Positions 28,516 through 36,906 of a DNA stretch of 64,000 nt are shown in pieces. This DNA comes from Bacteroidales bacterium. Its GTDB lineage: Bacteria > Bacteroidota > Bacteroidia > Bacteroidales > Lentimicrobiaceae. The DNA is taken from positions 24,802 through 88,801 of the forward strand of contig JADJEQ010000025.1 in the NCBI GenBank assembly GCA_016709025.1. Direction: 5' to 3'. The position numbers and the translations under genes were made by a program. The notes below the pieces were generated by a model that ran no database searches, had not been told where the DNA came from, and saw only the letters and a list, made by a program, of their open reading frames with translations. Position 1 is the stretch's first letter. Every line of letters begins with the position of its first letter.

Positions 28516-30933
28516 ATGAAAACAGTGTTATACATCGCATCGCTGTTCATCATTGCCGGATTCCCCTTTCTGCAGGGATATCCGCAGAATAGCAGATCTA
28601 TGGGCAACAGCGATGATACCACCCGGATAAATAAACTGAATTCGGTTGCCGGAAAATTCCTGAAACAAAGCCAATACGACAGTTGCCTGATGCTTGCTTC
28701 GCAGGCGCTGGCAATTGCTGAAAGCCTTATCAGTTCAAGAACTGTTATCAATAACCCGGCTTATCTTAAGGAATGTAAATATCACAAAATCAAATCACTG
28801 ATAATCATTGCTGAATGCGTATCATTCAGCGATCCGGTAAAAGCAAGAGATACTTTGCAAACAGCTTTAAAGCTGGTGAAGGAAACCGGGAATAGAAACC
28901 AGGAAGCTGCTATTTATGCGGGTATCGGAGAAATTTATTCCATGCTGGCCCATGACCAACCCGGTCTGGTGAACAATCTCAGAAGCCTGGCAATTTTACG
29001 TGAAACCGGCAATAAAAAAGGGTTGGCCTGGCAATTGACCAATGTTGGTTTAAATCACAGAAATATGGGGAATTATGGTGATGCCATGGAGTATTTCATG
29101 GAATCACTGAAAGTCAGCAGGGAAATCAGCGACAGTCTTACCATGATTGAAGCCCTCCTTGCAATAGGGTTTACCTATGCTTATGTGGAAAAATGGAATG
29201 ATGCGCTTCATTACCAAAAGCAGGCCATGAAAATCTACCAGCAATTGAAGGATTCGCTGGGTATTGCAAGGATTTACAACGACATGGGCTTCACCAATAT
29301 GAAAGCAGGCAATCTGGACATTGCCCTTAAGCAACACCAGGCAGCATTGTCCATACGGTTAAAATCACCGGAGTATTATTACACTTTCGCATCATACTTA
29401 TACATTGGGAACATTTATGAAAAATTAAACAGACTTCCCGAAGCCATCGCAAATTACGAGGCCGGTTTGCGGTATATAAAATTCTCCAAATATTTTGTCA
29501 GCGGGATTGATGCCCATCTCAACCTGGGGATTGTATACTTGAAATCATCTGATTATCAGAAAGCTATGAAAGCTTTTAATTCGGCACTGGAGTTAAGCCT
29601 CAAAATTAAAGATGGTACATCCGAGGCACAGGCTTACCTGTATATTGCGAAAGTCTGTCTGGCTCAGGGTGAACCTCTCAGGGCACTTTCCTGGCTCCGG
29701 AAAGCTGAAAAAGCAGCCCCTGAATCGGCCATCGTATTTCTGGGAGATACCTACCAGAGTATTGCGGAGACCTACTTTAAGCTCGGCGATTATAAAAACG
29801 CCTACATCAACCTGAAGAAGTATGATGGAGTAAAAGATTCAATCATCGTTGCTGAAAACCTTGAAAAAATCACAACACTGTCGAATCGCCTGGAATTCGA
29901 AAACAAACAGGCTCTTGAAAGTAAAAACCATGAAAAAATTCTGGCCATCAATCAGGCCCAGATAAAACGCGAAAAAATAACCAGGAATTTCAGCCTTTTT
30001 GGAATGTTTGTAGCATTTGTTCTGGCTGTTATTGTTTTTGTACGGTTCATTGAGAAGAAAAGACTGAACTCCAGGCTCAATGAAACACTCTCAGATCTTA
30101 AATCCACTCAAGCTCAGCTTATCCAATCCGAAAAAATGGCCTCCCTCGGCGAGCTTACCGCCGGCATAGCCCATGAGATTCAAAACCCGCTCAATTTTGT
30201 TACCAACTTCAGTGAAGTGAGCCAGGAATTGGTTAAGGAGATGAATGATGAACTGGCAATTGGCAATTGGCAGTTGGCAAAAGAAATTTCAGAGGATATT
30301 GAGCAGAACCTGGGGAAGATAAACCACCATGGCAGGCGTGCCGATGCCATTGTAAAAGGCATGCTGCAACACAGCCGCAGCAGCAATGGGGTAAAGGAAC
30401 CAACCGATATCAATGCTTTGTGTGATGAATATTTACGCCTTGCCTATCATGGCTTGAGAGCAAAGGATAAATCGTTCAATGCATCGATGAAAACAGATTT
30501 TGATGAAACCATAGGTAAAATTGAGATTATCCCACAGGATATTGGACGCGTAATTCTAAACCTGATCACCAATGCTTTTTACGCTGTGGTTGAAAAAAGG
30601 GAACAAGCCCCCCCGCCCTTCAAAGGGGAGATTGAAAGCCGTCATATCCAATATGAACCAACTGTCGCTGTTTCAACTAAGTTGGTCATCTCCCCACCAA
30701 CCGTCGGGGGACCGAGGGGGGTCCAAATCACAGTTTCCGACAACGGCAATGGCATCCCACCAAAGGTACTGGATAAAATCTTCCAGCCATTCTTCACCAC
30801 CAAACCAACCGGTGAAGGAACAGGATTGGGCCTGAGCCTGAGCTATGATATAGTGAAGGCGCATGGCGGAGAAATAAAAGTAAAGACAAAAGAAAATGAA
30901 GGAACAGAATTTACAATTGCGCTCCCAATGTAG
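28516..30933 (+). CDS. Array kinase K2: periplasmic TPR sensor + shared HK core
   Basis: The 805-residue protein has a signal peptide (MKTVLYIASLFIIAGFPFLQG) and at least six TPR units in the periplasm (GNYGDAMEYFMESLKVSREI, GNLDIALKQHQAALSIR, LPEAIANYEAGLRYIK, SDYQKAMKAFNSALELSL). One membrane span follows (LFGMFVAFVLAVIVFVRFI), then a coiled coil and the shared core (His553 in AHEIQNP; NLITNAFYAV; DNGNGIP; GTGLGLSLSYDIV). A palindromic insert lies in frame between N and G1 boxes. TPRs usually bind peptides or partner proteins, but the signal is unknown. It sits 5 nt after K1, in the same operon. Confidence 0.9.
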   Translation: MKTVLYIASLFIIAGFPFLQGYPQNSRSMGNSDDTTRINKLNSVAGKFLKQSQYDSCLMLASQALAIAESLISSRTVINNPAYLKECKYHKIKSLIIIAECVSFSDPVKARDTLQTALKLVKETGNRNQEAAIYAGIGEIYSMLAHDQPGLVNNLRSLAILRETGNKKGLAWQLTNVGLNHRNMGNYGDAMEYFMESLKVSREISDSLTMIEALLAIGFTYAYVEKWNDALHYQKQAMKIYQQLKDSLGIARIYNDMGFTNMKAGNLDIALKQHQAALSIRLKSPEYYYTFASYLYIGNIYEKLNRLPEAIANYEAGLRYIKFSKYFVSGIDAHLNLGIVYLKSSDYQKAMKAFNSALELSLKIKDGTSEAQAYLYIAKVCLAQGEPLRALSWLRKAEKAAPESAIVFLGDTYQSIAETYFKLGDYKNAYINLKKYDGVKDSIIVAENLEKITTLSNRLEFENKQALESKNHEKILAINQAQIKREKITRNFSLFGMFVAFVLAVIVFVRFIEKKRLNSRLNETLSDLKSTQAQLIQSEKMASLGELTAGIAHEIQNPLNFVTNFSEVSQELVKEMNDELAIGNWQLAKEISEDIEQNLGKINHHGRRADAIVKGMLQHSRSSNGVKEPTDINALCDEYLRLAYHGLRAKDKSFNASMKTDFDETIGKIEIIPQDIGRVILNLITNAFYAVVEKREQAPPPFKGEIESRHIQYEPTVAVSTKLVISPPTVGGPRGVQITVSDNGNGIPPKVLDKIFQPFFTTKPTGEGTGLGLSLSYDIVKAHGGEIKVKTKENEGTEFTIALPM
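30605..30724 (+). repeat. Palindromic insert in K2, in frame
   Basis: The left arm is CCCCCCCGCCCTTCAAAGGG with GAG; the right arm is CTCCCCACCAACCGTCGGGG with GACCGAGGGGGG. They encode APPPFKGEIES and ISPPTVGGPRGV around the native EPTVAVST strand. Confidence 0.8.
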
Positions 30934-31001
30934 CAATGGTGTGAAAACAAAGAATAGGTAGTAACAATAATCATTATTCAACCAGACTATAAAAGCTGAT
31001 C

Positions 31002-33230
31002 ATGAAACACAATATAAAAATACTTTTCTTTTTTCTGCTTATCATCATTGGAATTGAGCCGGTTTCCGCTCAAAATCAGAAACTCGACAGCCTCAACCGG
31101 CTCATCAGCAAAGAAACCGATGCGAAAGTACGCATCAATCATATGCTTGAAAAGGCAGACCTTCTGGCCATCATCAACCTTGATTCGGCCATCATCCTCA
31201 ATCTGAAAATCCTGGAGGATTCAAAGCAGGCTAACTTCAACCGCGGACAAGAAGAAGCAAGGCTCAAACTGGTTTATACCTATTCGTACAAGGGGAATTT
31301 TAATGCAGCACTCGGGCAACTGAGGGGATTGCAGCATTTAGTGGAGCAAAAGAAGGATTCAGGCAGTTTCGCCAATTATTATGCCACTGCCGGCTTGTAT
31401 TATGGCATGCAGAGTAAGTACGATTCTTCCATTTATTTTTATGAAAAGGCCATTCCGCTTTATGAAAAAACAGGGAAAAGGGAGCGTACGAGTCAAAGTG
31501 CATCCAACTTAGCCATTGCTTTTCAGCAACAATCCAATTATTCAAAAGCACTGTATTACCAGCAGAAATCACTTAAAATTCATGAGGAAGACGGTAATAT
31601 ATCCGGGCAGGCCTACACAACGGTGAACATGGCCAACACTTATATGAATATGGGCGATAAGCAGCGGGCCGAAAGCTATTTTCTCAAATCTATTGAACTC
31701 TCGAAAAAGAAACAGTTGACCAATGTTGAATTGTATGCCTATACCAATCTGTCAAGCATGTTTCTCGATATGCTTCAATGGCAGAAAGCCTTTGATTATG
31801 CTATAAAAGCGGCAAAGCTTGGCGAAAAAATGGGTGATAAGGGTATACAGGCAGCCAGTTTTTCAAAGGCAGCCCTGGCCAAAGCCAATCTGAATCAACA
31901 CAGCGAAGCTTTAATGTTGGCAAAACGGGCTATTGCCCTCGCTGATACAGTTGATCAGCCTTTGATTACCAATCAGGCCTATTCAAGTATGGGTTTTGTG
32001 CTGAAGTCGCAGAAAAAATGGAAGGAGGCCATTCAATTTTACGAAAAAAGCTTGGCCTCTCTCAAAGATGCCGATTTGTTTATTGAAGAAAACGGCAACT
32101 TGTTCAAAGAGATGTCGGAGTGTTACGAGCAAACCGGTAATATGGCCAAAGCCCTCGAAATGTATAAACAATACACGGTAATTGCCGACTCGGTGCACAG
32201 CAGGGACAACATCCAAAAGGCAACTGAGCTCACCATGAACTTTGAATTTGACAAAAAAGAGCAGGCCGCCAAAGTAAAGCAGGATGCCAAAGACGAGTTA
32301 AACCAAACACGTATGATTGGCTTGCTGAGTGGTTTGGGGCTTTCGCTGATCATTATTATCGGAGCATTGATCGGCTACCGGGGCAAACAACGCGCCAATG
32401 CACTGCTAAGGAAGCAAAATGACGAAATTGAAAACACGCTGGTCCGGCTGAAGGAAGCGCAATCGCAGCTTATACATTCGGAAAAAATGGCTTCTTTGGG
32501 TGAGCTCACAGCAGGCATTGCACATGAGATCCAAAACCCGTTAAACTTTGTCAATAATTTTTCGGAGGTTAGTAATGAATTGATTGATGAAATGAGGGAA
32601 GAGTTGGCTAAGGGCAATGGACAATTGGCAAGCGAGATAGCCGGGGATATTAGGCAAAACCTGGAGAAAATTTCCCATCACGGCAAACGGGCCGATGCCA
32701 TTGTAAAAGGCATGCTTCAGCACAGCCGGAGCAGCAGCGGTGTAGCAGAACCAACCGATATCAATGCGCTGGCAGATGAGTATCTGCGCCTGGCCTATCA
32801 CGGTTTGCGGGCCAAAGACAAAGACTTCAATGCCAACCTTAAAACTGATTTCGATGTAACTGTTGGGAAGATTAATGTCGTTCCACAGGATATTGGCCGG
32901 GTGATACTCAATCTGATCACCAATGCCTTTTATGCAGTTACTGAAAAGGAAAAGCAAGGCCTTAGCGGCTATGAACCTACTGTTTCTGTGAGTACAACAA
33001 AGGTCAGGGACATGATTGAGGTTAAGGTTGCTGACAACGGCAATGGTATTCCTCAAAAAGTGCTGGACAAAATCTTCCAGCCCTTCTTTACCACCAAACC
33101 AACCGGGCAGGGAACAGGTCTGGGGCTTTCACTGGCTTATGATATTGTTAAGGCGCATGGAGGGAAGTTGAAGGTGGAAACGAAGGAAGGTGATGGTTCA
33201 GTGTTTATAATTCAGTTACCAATAAACTAA
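31002..33230 (+). CDS. Array kinase K3: periplasmic TPR sensor + shared HK core
   Basis: The 742-residue protein has a signal peptide (MKHNIKILFFFLLIIIGIEPVSAQ) and TPR repeats over about 80-400 (SKYDSSIYFYEKAIPLYEKT, SNYSKALYYQQKSLKIHEED, GDKQRAESYFLKSIELSK, KKWKEAIQFYEKSLASL). A membrane span (GLLSGLGLSLIIIIGALIGY) leads to the shared core with His508, NLITNAFYAV, DNGNGIP and GTGLGLSLAYDIV. It has no palindromic insert: the N-G1 loop reads KEKQGLSGYEPTVSVST. The helix segment reads EELAKGNGQLASEIAG. K4 follows after 5 nt. Confidence 0.9.
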   Translation: MKHNIKILFFFLLIIIGIEPVSAQNQKLDSLNRLISKETDAKVRINHMLEKADLLAIINLDSAIILNLKILEDSKQANFNRGQEEARLKLVYTYSYKGNFNAALGQLRGLQHLVEQKKDSGSFANYYATAGLYYGMQSKYDSSIYFYEKAIPLYEKTGKRERTSQSASNLAIAFQQQSNYSKALYYQQKSLKIHEEDGNISGQAYTTVNMANTYMNMGDKQRAESYFLKSIELSKKKQLTNVELYAYTNLSSMFLDMLQWQKAFDYAIKAAKLGEKMGDKGIQAASFSKAALAKANLNQHSEALMLAKRAIALADTVDQPLITNQAYSSMGFVLKSQKKWKEAIQFYEKSLASLKDADLFIEENGNLFKEMSECYEQTGNMAKALEMYKQYTVIADSVHSRDNIQKATELTMNFEFDKKEQAAKVKQDAKDELNQTRMIGLLSGLGLSLIIIIGALIGYRGKQRANALLRKQNDEIENTLVRLKEAQSQLIHSEKMASLGELTAGIAHEIQNPLNFVNNFSEVSNELIDEMREELAKGNGQLASEIAGDIRQNLEKISHHGKRADAIVKGMLQHSRSSSGVAEPTDINALADEYLRLAYHGLRAKDKDFNANLKTDFDVTVGKINVVPQDIGRVILNLITNAFYAVTEKEKQGLSGYEPTVSVSTTKVRDMIEVKVADNGNGIPQKVLDKIFQPFFTTKPTGQGTGLGLSLAYDIVKAHGGKLKVETKEGDGSVFIIQLPIN

Positions 33231-33235
33231 CAATA

Positions 33236-35479
33236 ATGGGAAAAACACTTGTACTTCTTTTGTTTATAATTACAGGTTTTCCTGAAGCGACCGCGCAAAA
33301 CAGCCTGCCCCCTGTTTTTGAAATAAAAACAGACACAACCCTTATGCAAATCTTGCCAAAGCAATATTGGCAAATGCTTCCCGACAAGGGAGGTAAATTG
33401 AAAATTGATGATGTAAGCAAACTCCCGCTGGCTAACCATTTTTTCTACCGTGGCCAAACCACAAATGCTGATACTGTTGAGAATGTCTATTGGATAAGGT
33501 ACCAGATAAAAAATACAACTGATCGCGAAGCAAAAATATCACTTAACTCCATTTCTGATTATGATGATTTTTATCTGCAGAAACCTGATAGCAGCTGGAT
33601 GCATCTCAGTTCCGGTTCCAGCAGGGAATTGGATTTAAAAGACGGTCTAAAATATGTGAACATTATACCAATTGTCCTTAAACCCGGAGAAGGATATCTC
33701 GTTTACGAAAGAATTGAAAACAAAGGAAAGGGTCTTCCTGCTAACTTTATTATTTCCCTCGCGGGAACAGAAGCAGTTATCCAGGAAGACTATGTTGAAA
33801 AAGTAGATAACACAATGATTTTCAATTCTCTTCATATGCAGGAAGCATTTATTTTGGGATTGCTTTTTCTGACCATTTTTTTAAACCTGTTTTTTTACAG
33901 AATTGTACTTGAAAAGGTTTACCTGTATTTCGCTTTATTTTCTTTGTTTTTGGGTATCAACCGCTTATATAACATAACCGCAATTAATCTTCAATTTGTA
34001 CAACCGGATTTAGCACATCTAACACGCTATCTGGGTTTGGCATGGGCCTTTATTCCGTATTTCTTAATTCAATTTTTCAGGGAATTCTTATATATCCAAA
34101 AGTCCTACCCACGTTGGGATAAATTGCTGGCTGTGTTGGGTATTTCGAATGTTATTGCAATTTTTTTATCTCTTTTTGATGATTTATTTTTTAAAAATAC
34201 AGATCTTATATACTGGATTGGATTCAGCATAGCATTTATTATAATTCCGGTTTGTTTAATAATTACGCTCTTGCTGTTTATTCGTAATAAAGAAAAAACC
34301 ATTCGCTTCGTAATCGCCGGAGCTATTCCACTTTTGTTATTCCAGGTTTTAGCTAGCCCTAATGAAACCTTCAATATTAAAATTGAGTTTATAGAAAAAA
34401 TGCTGGATGCTTATTACAGATTGATTGAGGTAGTTTGTATTAGTTGGTTTGTTATCTCATTTTCTATGATATTACTGCTGCGATTTAACTTGCTCCTAAA
34501 GCAAAATGCACAACATGCGCTTGACAAAGAAAGGCTTTTCAGGGAAAAAGAAATTGAAAAAAATGAATTAATTGAAAAACAAAAAGCCCTGCTTGAAATT
34601 CAGGTAAAAGAAAGAACAGCGGAGTTAAATGAATCATTTGAATACCTGAAATCTACCCAATCCCAGCTTATTCAATCCGAAAAAATGGCTTCTCTAGGCG
34701 AACTCACTGCCGGCATTGCGCATGAAATTCAGAACCCGCTCAATTTCGTCAATAACTTTTCTGATGTCAGTAATGAGTTGATTGATGAAATGAGGGAAGA
34801 GTTGGCAAAAGGCAATGGACAGTTGGCAAATGAGATTGCCGGGGACATTAAGCAAAACCTGGAGAAGATTCATCATCACGGCAAACGCGCCGATGCAATT
34901 GTAAAAGGTATGCTGCAACACAGCCGCAGCAGCAGCGGAGTAATAGAACCAACCGATATCAATGCGCTGGCGGATGAGTATCTGAGGCTGGCCTATCATG
35001 GATTGCGGGCCAAAGACAAAGATTTCAACGCCACGCTGAAAACCGATTTTGATGAAACGATAGGCAAAATTGATATCATTCCGCAGGATATTGGCCGGGT
35101 GATTTTAAACCTGATTACCAATGCATTCTATGCTGTTGATGAAAAAAAGAAACTGGCTCCCCCGCCCCCCAAAGGGGGGATTGAAAGCCCTCAGGACCAT
35201 TTCGAGCCAACTGTCACAGTTTCAACCGAAGCTGTCATCCCCCCTCTGGGGGGACCGAGGAGGGTCCAAATCTCTGTCACCGACAACGGCAACGGCATCC
35301 CTCAAAAAGTACTGGATAAAATTTTTCAGCCCTTCTTCACCACCAAACCAACCGGTCATGGAACGGGTTTGGGTCTCTCGCTGGCCTATGATATTGTAAA
35401 AGCACATGGCGGGGAGTTAAAGGTGGAGACGACAGAAGGAGAAGGAACGGAGTTTAATATTTTACTGCCGTTGACTTGA
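33236..35479 (+). CDS. Array kinase K4: 7TMR-DISM sensor + shared HK core
   Basis: The 747-residue protein has a signal peptide and an N-terminal periplasmic beta domain of the 7TMR-DISM extracellular type (VYWIRYQIKNTTDREAKISL, DDFYLQKPDSSWMHL). Seven closely spaced membrane segments follow between about 200 and 415 (EAFILGLLFLTIFLNLFFY, VYLYFALFSLFLGINRLY, LIYWIGFSIAFIIIPVCLII). A coiled coil leads to the shared core (His496; NLITNAFYAV; DNGNGIP; GTGLGLSLAYDIV), with a palindromic insert in frame. The family senses carbohydrates or other small molecules through the extracellular domain; the ligand is unknown here. Confidence 0.9.
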   Translation: MGKTLVLLLFIITGFPEATAQNSLPPVFEIKTDTTLMQILPKQYWQMLPDKGGKLKIDDVSKLPLANHFFYRGQTTNADTVENVYWIRYQIKNTTDREAKISLNSISDYDDFYLQKPDSSWMHLSSGSSRELDLKDGLKYVNIIPIVLKPGEGYLVYERIENKGKGLPANFIISLAGTEAVIQEDYVEKVDNTMIFNSLHMQEAFILGLLFLTIFLNLFFYRIVLEKVYLYFALFSLFLGINRLYNITAINLQFVQPDLAHLTRYLGLAWAFIPYFLIQFFREFLYIQKSYPRWDKLLAVLGISNVIAIFLSLFDDLFFKNTDLIYWIGFSIAFIIIPVCLIITLLLFIRNKEKTIRFVIAGAIPLLLFQVLASPNETFNIKIEFIEKMLDAYYRLIEVVCISWFVISFSMILLLRFNLLLKQNAQHALDKERLFREKEIEKNELIEKQKALLEIQVKERTAELNESFEYLKSTQSQLIQSEKMASLGELTAGIAHEIQNPLNFVNNFSDVSNELIDEMREELAKGNGQLANEIAGDIKQNLEKIHHHGKRADAIVKGMLQHSRSSSGVIEPTDINALADEYLRLAYHGLRAKDKDFNATLKTDFDETIGKIDIIPQDIGRVILNLITNAFYAVDEKKKLAPPPPKGGIESPQDHFEPTVTVSTEAVIPPLGGPRRVQISVTDNGNGIPQKVLDKIFQPFFTTKPTGHGTGLGLSLAYDIVKAHGGELKVETTEGEGTEFNILLPLT
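35156..35266 (+). repeat. Palindromic insert in K4, in frame
   Basis: The left arm is CTCCCCCGCCCCCCAAAGGG with GGG; the right arm is CATCCCCCCTCTGGGGGGAC with CGAGGAGGGTCC. They encode APPPPKGGIESPQDH and IPPLGGPRRV around native FEPTVTVSTE. It is almost the same as the K5 insert. Confidence 0.85.
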
Positions 35480-35509
35480 TGAATTTCAATACGTTATATT
35501 TATTTAATC

Positions 35510-36865
35510 ATGAAAGCGAACAACAAATTAAAATCTGAAGAGGAAATAAAAGCAGAAATATTGTTTGTGCATGACCACTTTTGGGAAGCACTTGGTAACC
35601 GTGATATTGAAACAAGGTTTTCGTTTTGTGCCGACAATGTCACATTTATTGGAACTGGTCTCAATGAAAAAGCAGCAAATAAAAAAGAATACATAATCAT
35701 TAACAAAAGGGGAATAGAACAATATCCTCACAAATTTGAAATAGTTTTTTTATGGAAACGGATTTCTTTTATTGATGAGGTAGCATGGGTTGAATCCGAA
35801 GTAGAGTGGGAAATTAGTTTAGATGGAACTAAAGAAAAAGAAACGATCCGTGCTTCAGTTGTTTTACTAAAAACAGACAATAACTGGAAAATTGTTCATG
35901 TTCATGGTTCAGTTCCGGATTATAGATACATCGGACAGAATTATATGTCAAATTCAGAATCTCAACGAAAAAACCGGGAGCTGGAGATGGAGGTTTATAA
36001 ACGTACAAAAGAGTTAAATCAGGCTTTAGAACATTTGAAGAGTACACAAAGCCAACTCATTCAATCCGAAAAAATGGCCTCTCTTGGCGAGCTCACCGCC
36101 GGCATTGCCCATGAGATTCAGAATCCGCTGAATTTTGTTAACAACTTCAGTGAAGTGAATAAGGAGTTAATTGGTGAAATGAAGGATGAATTGGCAGTTG
36201 GCAATTGGCAGTTGGCAAAAGAGATCTCAGCAGACATAGAACAGAACCTCGACAAAATCAACCACCACGGCAAGCGTGCCGATGCCATCGTAAAAGGAAT
36301 GCTGCAACACAGCCGCATCAGCAACGGAGTTAAAGAACCAACCGATATCAATGCGCTGGCAGATGAATATCTGCGCCTGGCTTATCATGGATTGAGGGCA
36401 AAGGACAAAGATTTCAATGCCACTCTGAAAACTGATTTTGATGAAACGATAGGCAAAATTGATATCATCCCCCAGGATATTGGCCGGGTAATACTGAACC
36501 TGATTAACAATGCATTCTATGCTGTTGATGAAAAAAAGAAACTGCCCCCCCCAGCCCCCAAAGGGGGGATTGAAAGCCCTCAGGACCATTTCGAGCCAAC
36601 TGTCACAGTTACAACCGAAGCTGTCACCCCCCCTCCGGGAGGACCGAGGGGGGTCAAAATCTCCGTAAAAGACAACGGTAACGGCATCCCTCAAAAAGTG
36701 CTGGACAAAATCTTCCAGCCCTTCTTCACCACCAAACCCACAGGACAAGGCACCGGGTTAGGACTATCGTTGGCATATGATATTGTAAAGGCCCATGGTG
36801 GGGAGTTGAAGGTAAGCTCGGTAGAAAACGAAGGGACTACATTCCACTTATCGCTGCCGGTATAG
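35510..36865 (+). CDS. Array kinase K5: NTF2-like sensor + shared HK core
   Basis: The 451-residue soluble kinase has no signal peptide or membrane span. Residues 5-145 form an NTF2/SnoaL-like domain (EEEIKAEILFVHDHFWEALG, FSFCADNVTFIGTG, WVESEVEWEISLDG, NNWKIVHVHGSVPD). A short coiled coil leads to the shared core with His201, NLINNAFYAV (Asn replaces the usual Thr), DNGNGIP and GTGLGLSLAYDIV, with a palindromic insert in frame. It is the smallest member of the array. Its sensor is like that of K1 and the lipoproteins at 24641 and 42359, suggesting a related small ligand (inference). Confidence 0.9.
   Translation: MKANNKLKSEEEIKAEILFVHDHFWEALGNRDIETRFSFCADNVTFIGTGLNEKAANKKEYIIINKRGIEQYPHKFEIVFLWKRISFIDEVAWVESEVEWEISLDGTKEKETIRASVVLLKTDNNWKIVHVHGSVPDYRYIGQNYMSNSESQRKNRELEMEVYKRTKELNQALEHLKSTQSQLIQSEKMASLGELTAGIAHEIQNPLNFVNNFSEVNKELIGEMKDELAVGNWQLAKEISADIEQNLDKINHHGKRADAIVKGMLQHSRISNGVKEPTDINALADEYLRLAYHGLRAKDKDFNATLKTDFDETIGKIDIIPQDIGRVILNLINNAFYAVDEKKKLPPPAPKGGIESPQDHFEPTVTVTTEAVTPPPGGPRGVKISVKDNGNGIPQKVLDKIFQPFFTTKPTGQGTGLGLSLAYDIVKAHGGELKVSSVENEGTTFHLSLPV
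36544..36655 (+). repeat. Palindromic insert in K5, in frame
   Basis: The left arm is CCCCCCCCAGCCCCCAAAGG with GGGG; the right arm is CACCCCCCCTCCGGGAGGAC with CGAGGGGGGTC. They encode PPPAPKGGIESPQDH and TPPPGGPRGV around native FEPTVTVTTE. Confidence 0.85.
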
Positions 36866-36906
36866 TGAATGTGCGGGTTACAAAAGAAAAAAACAGTCAA
36901 CAGGCA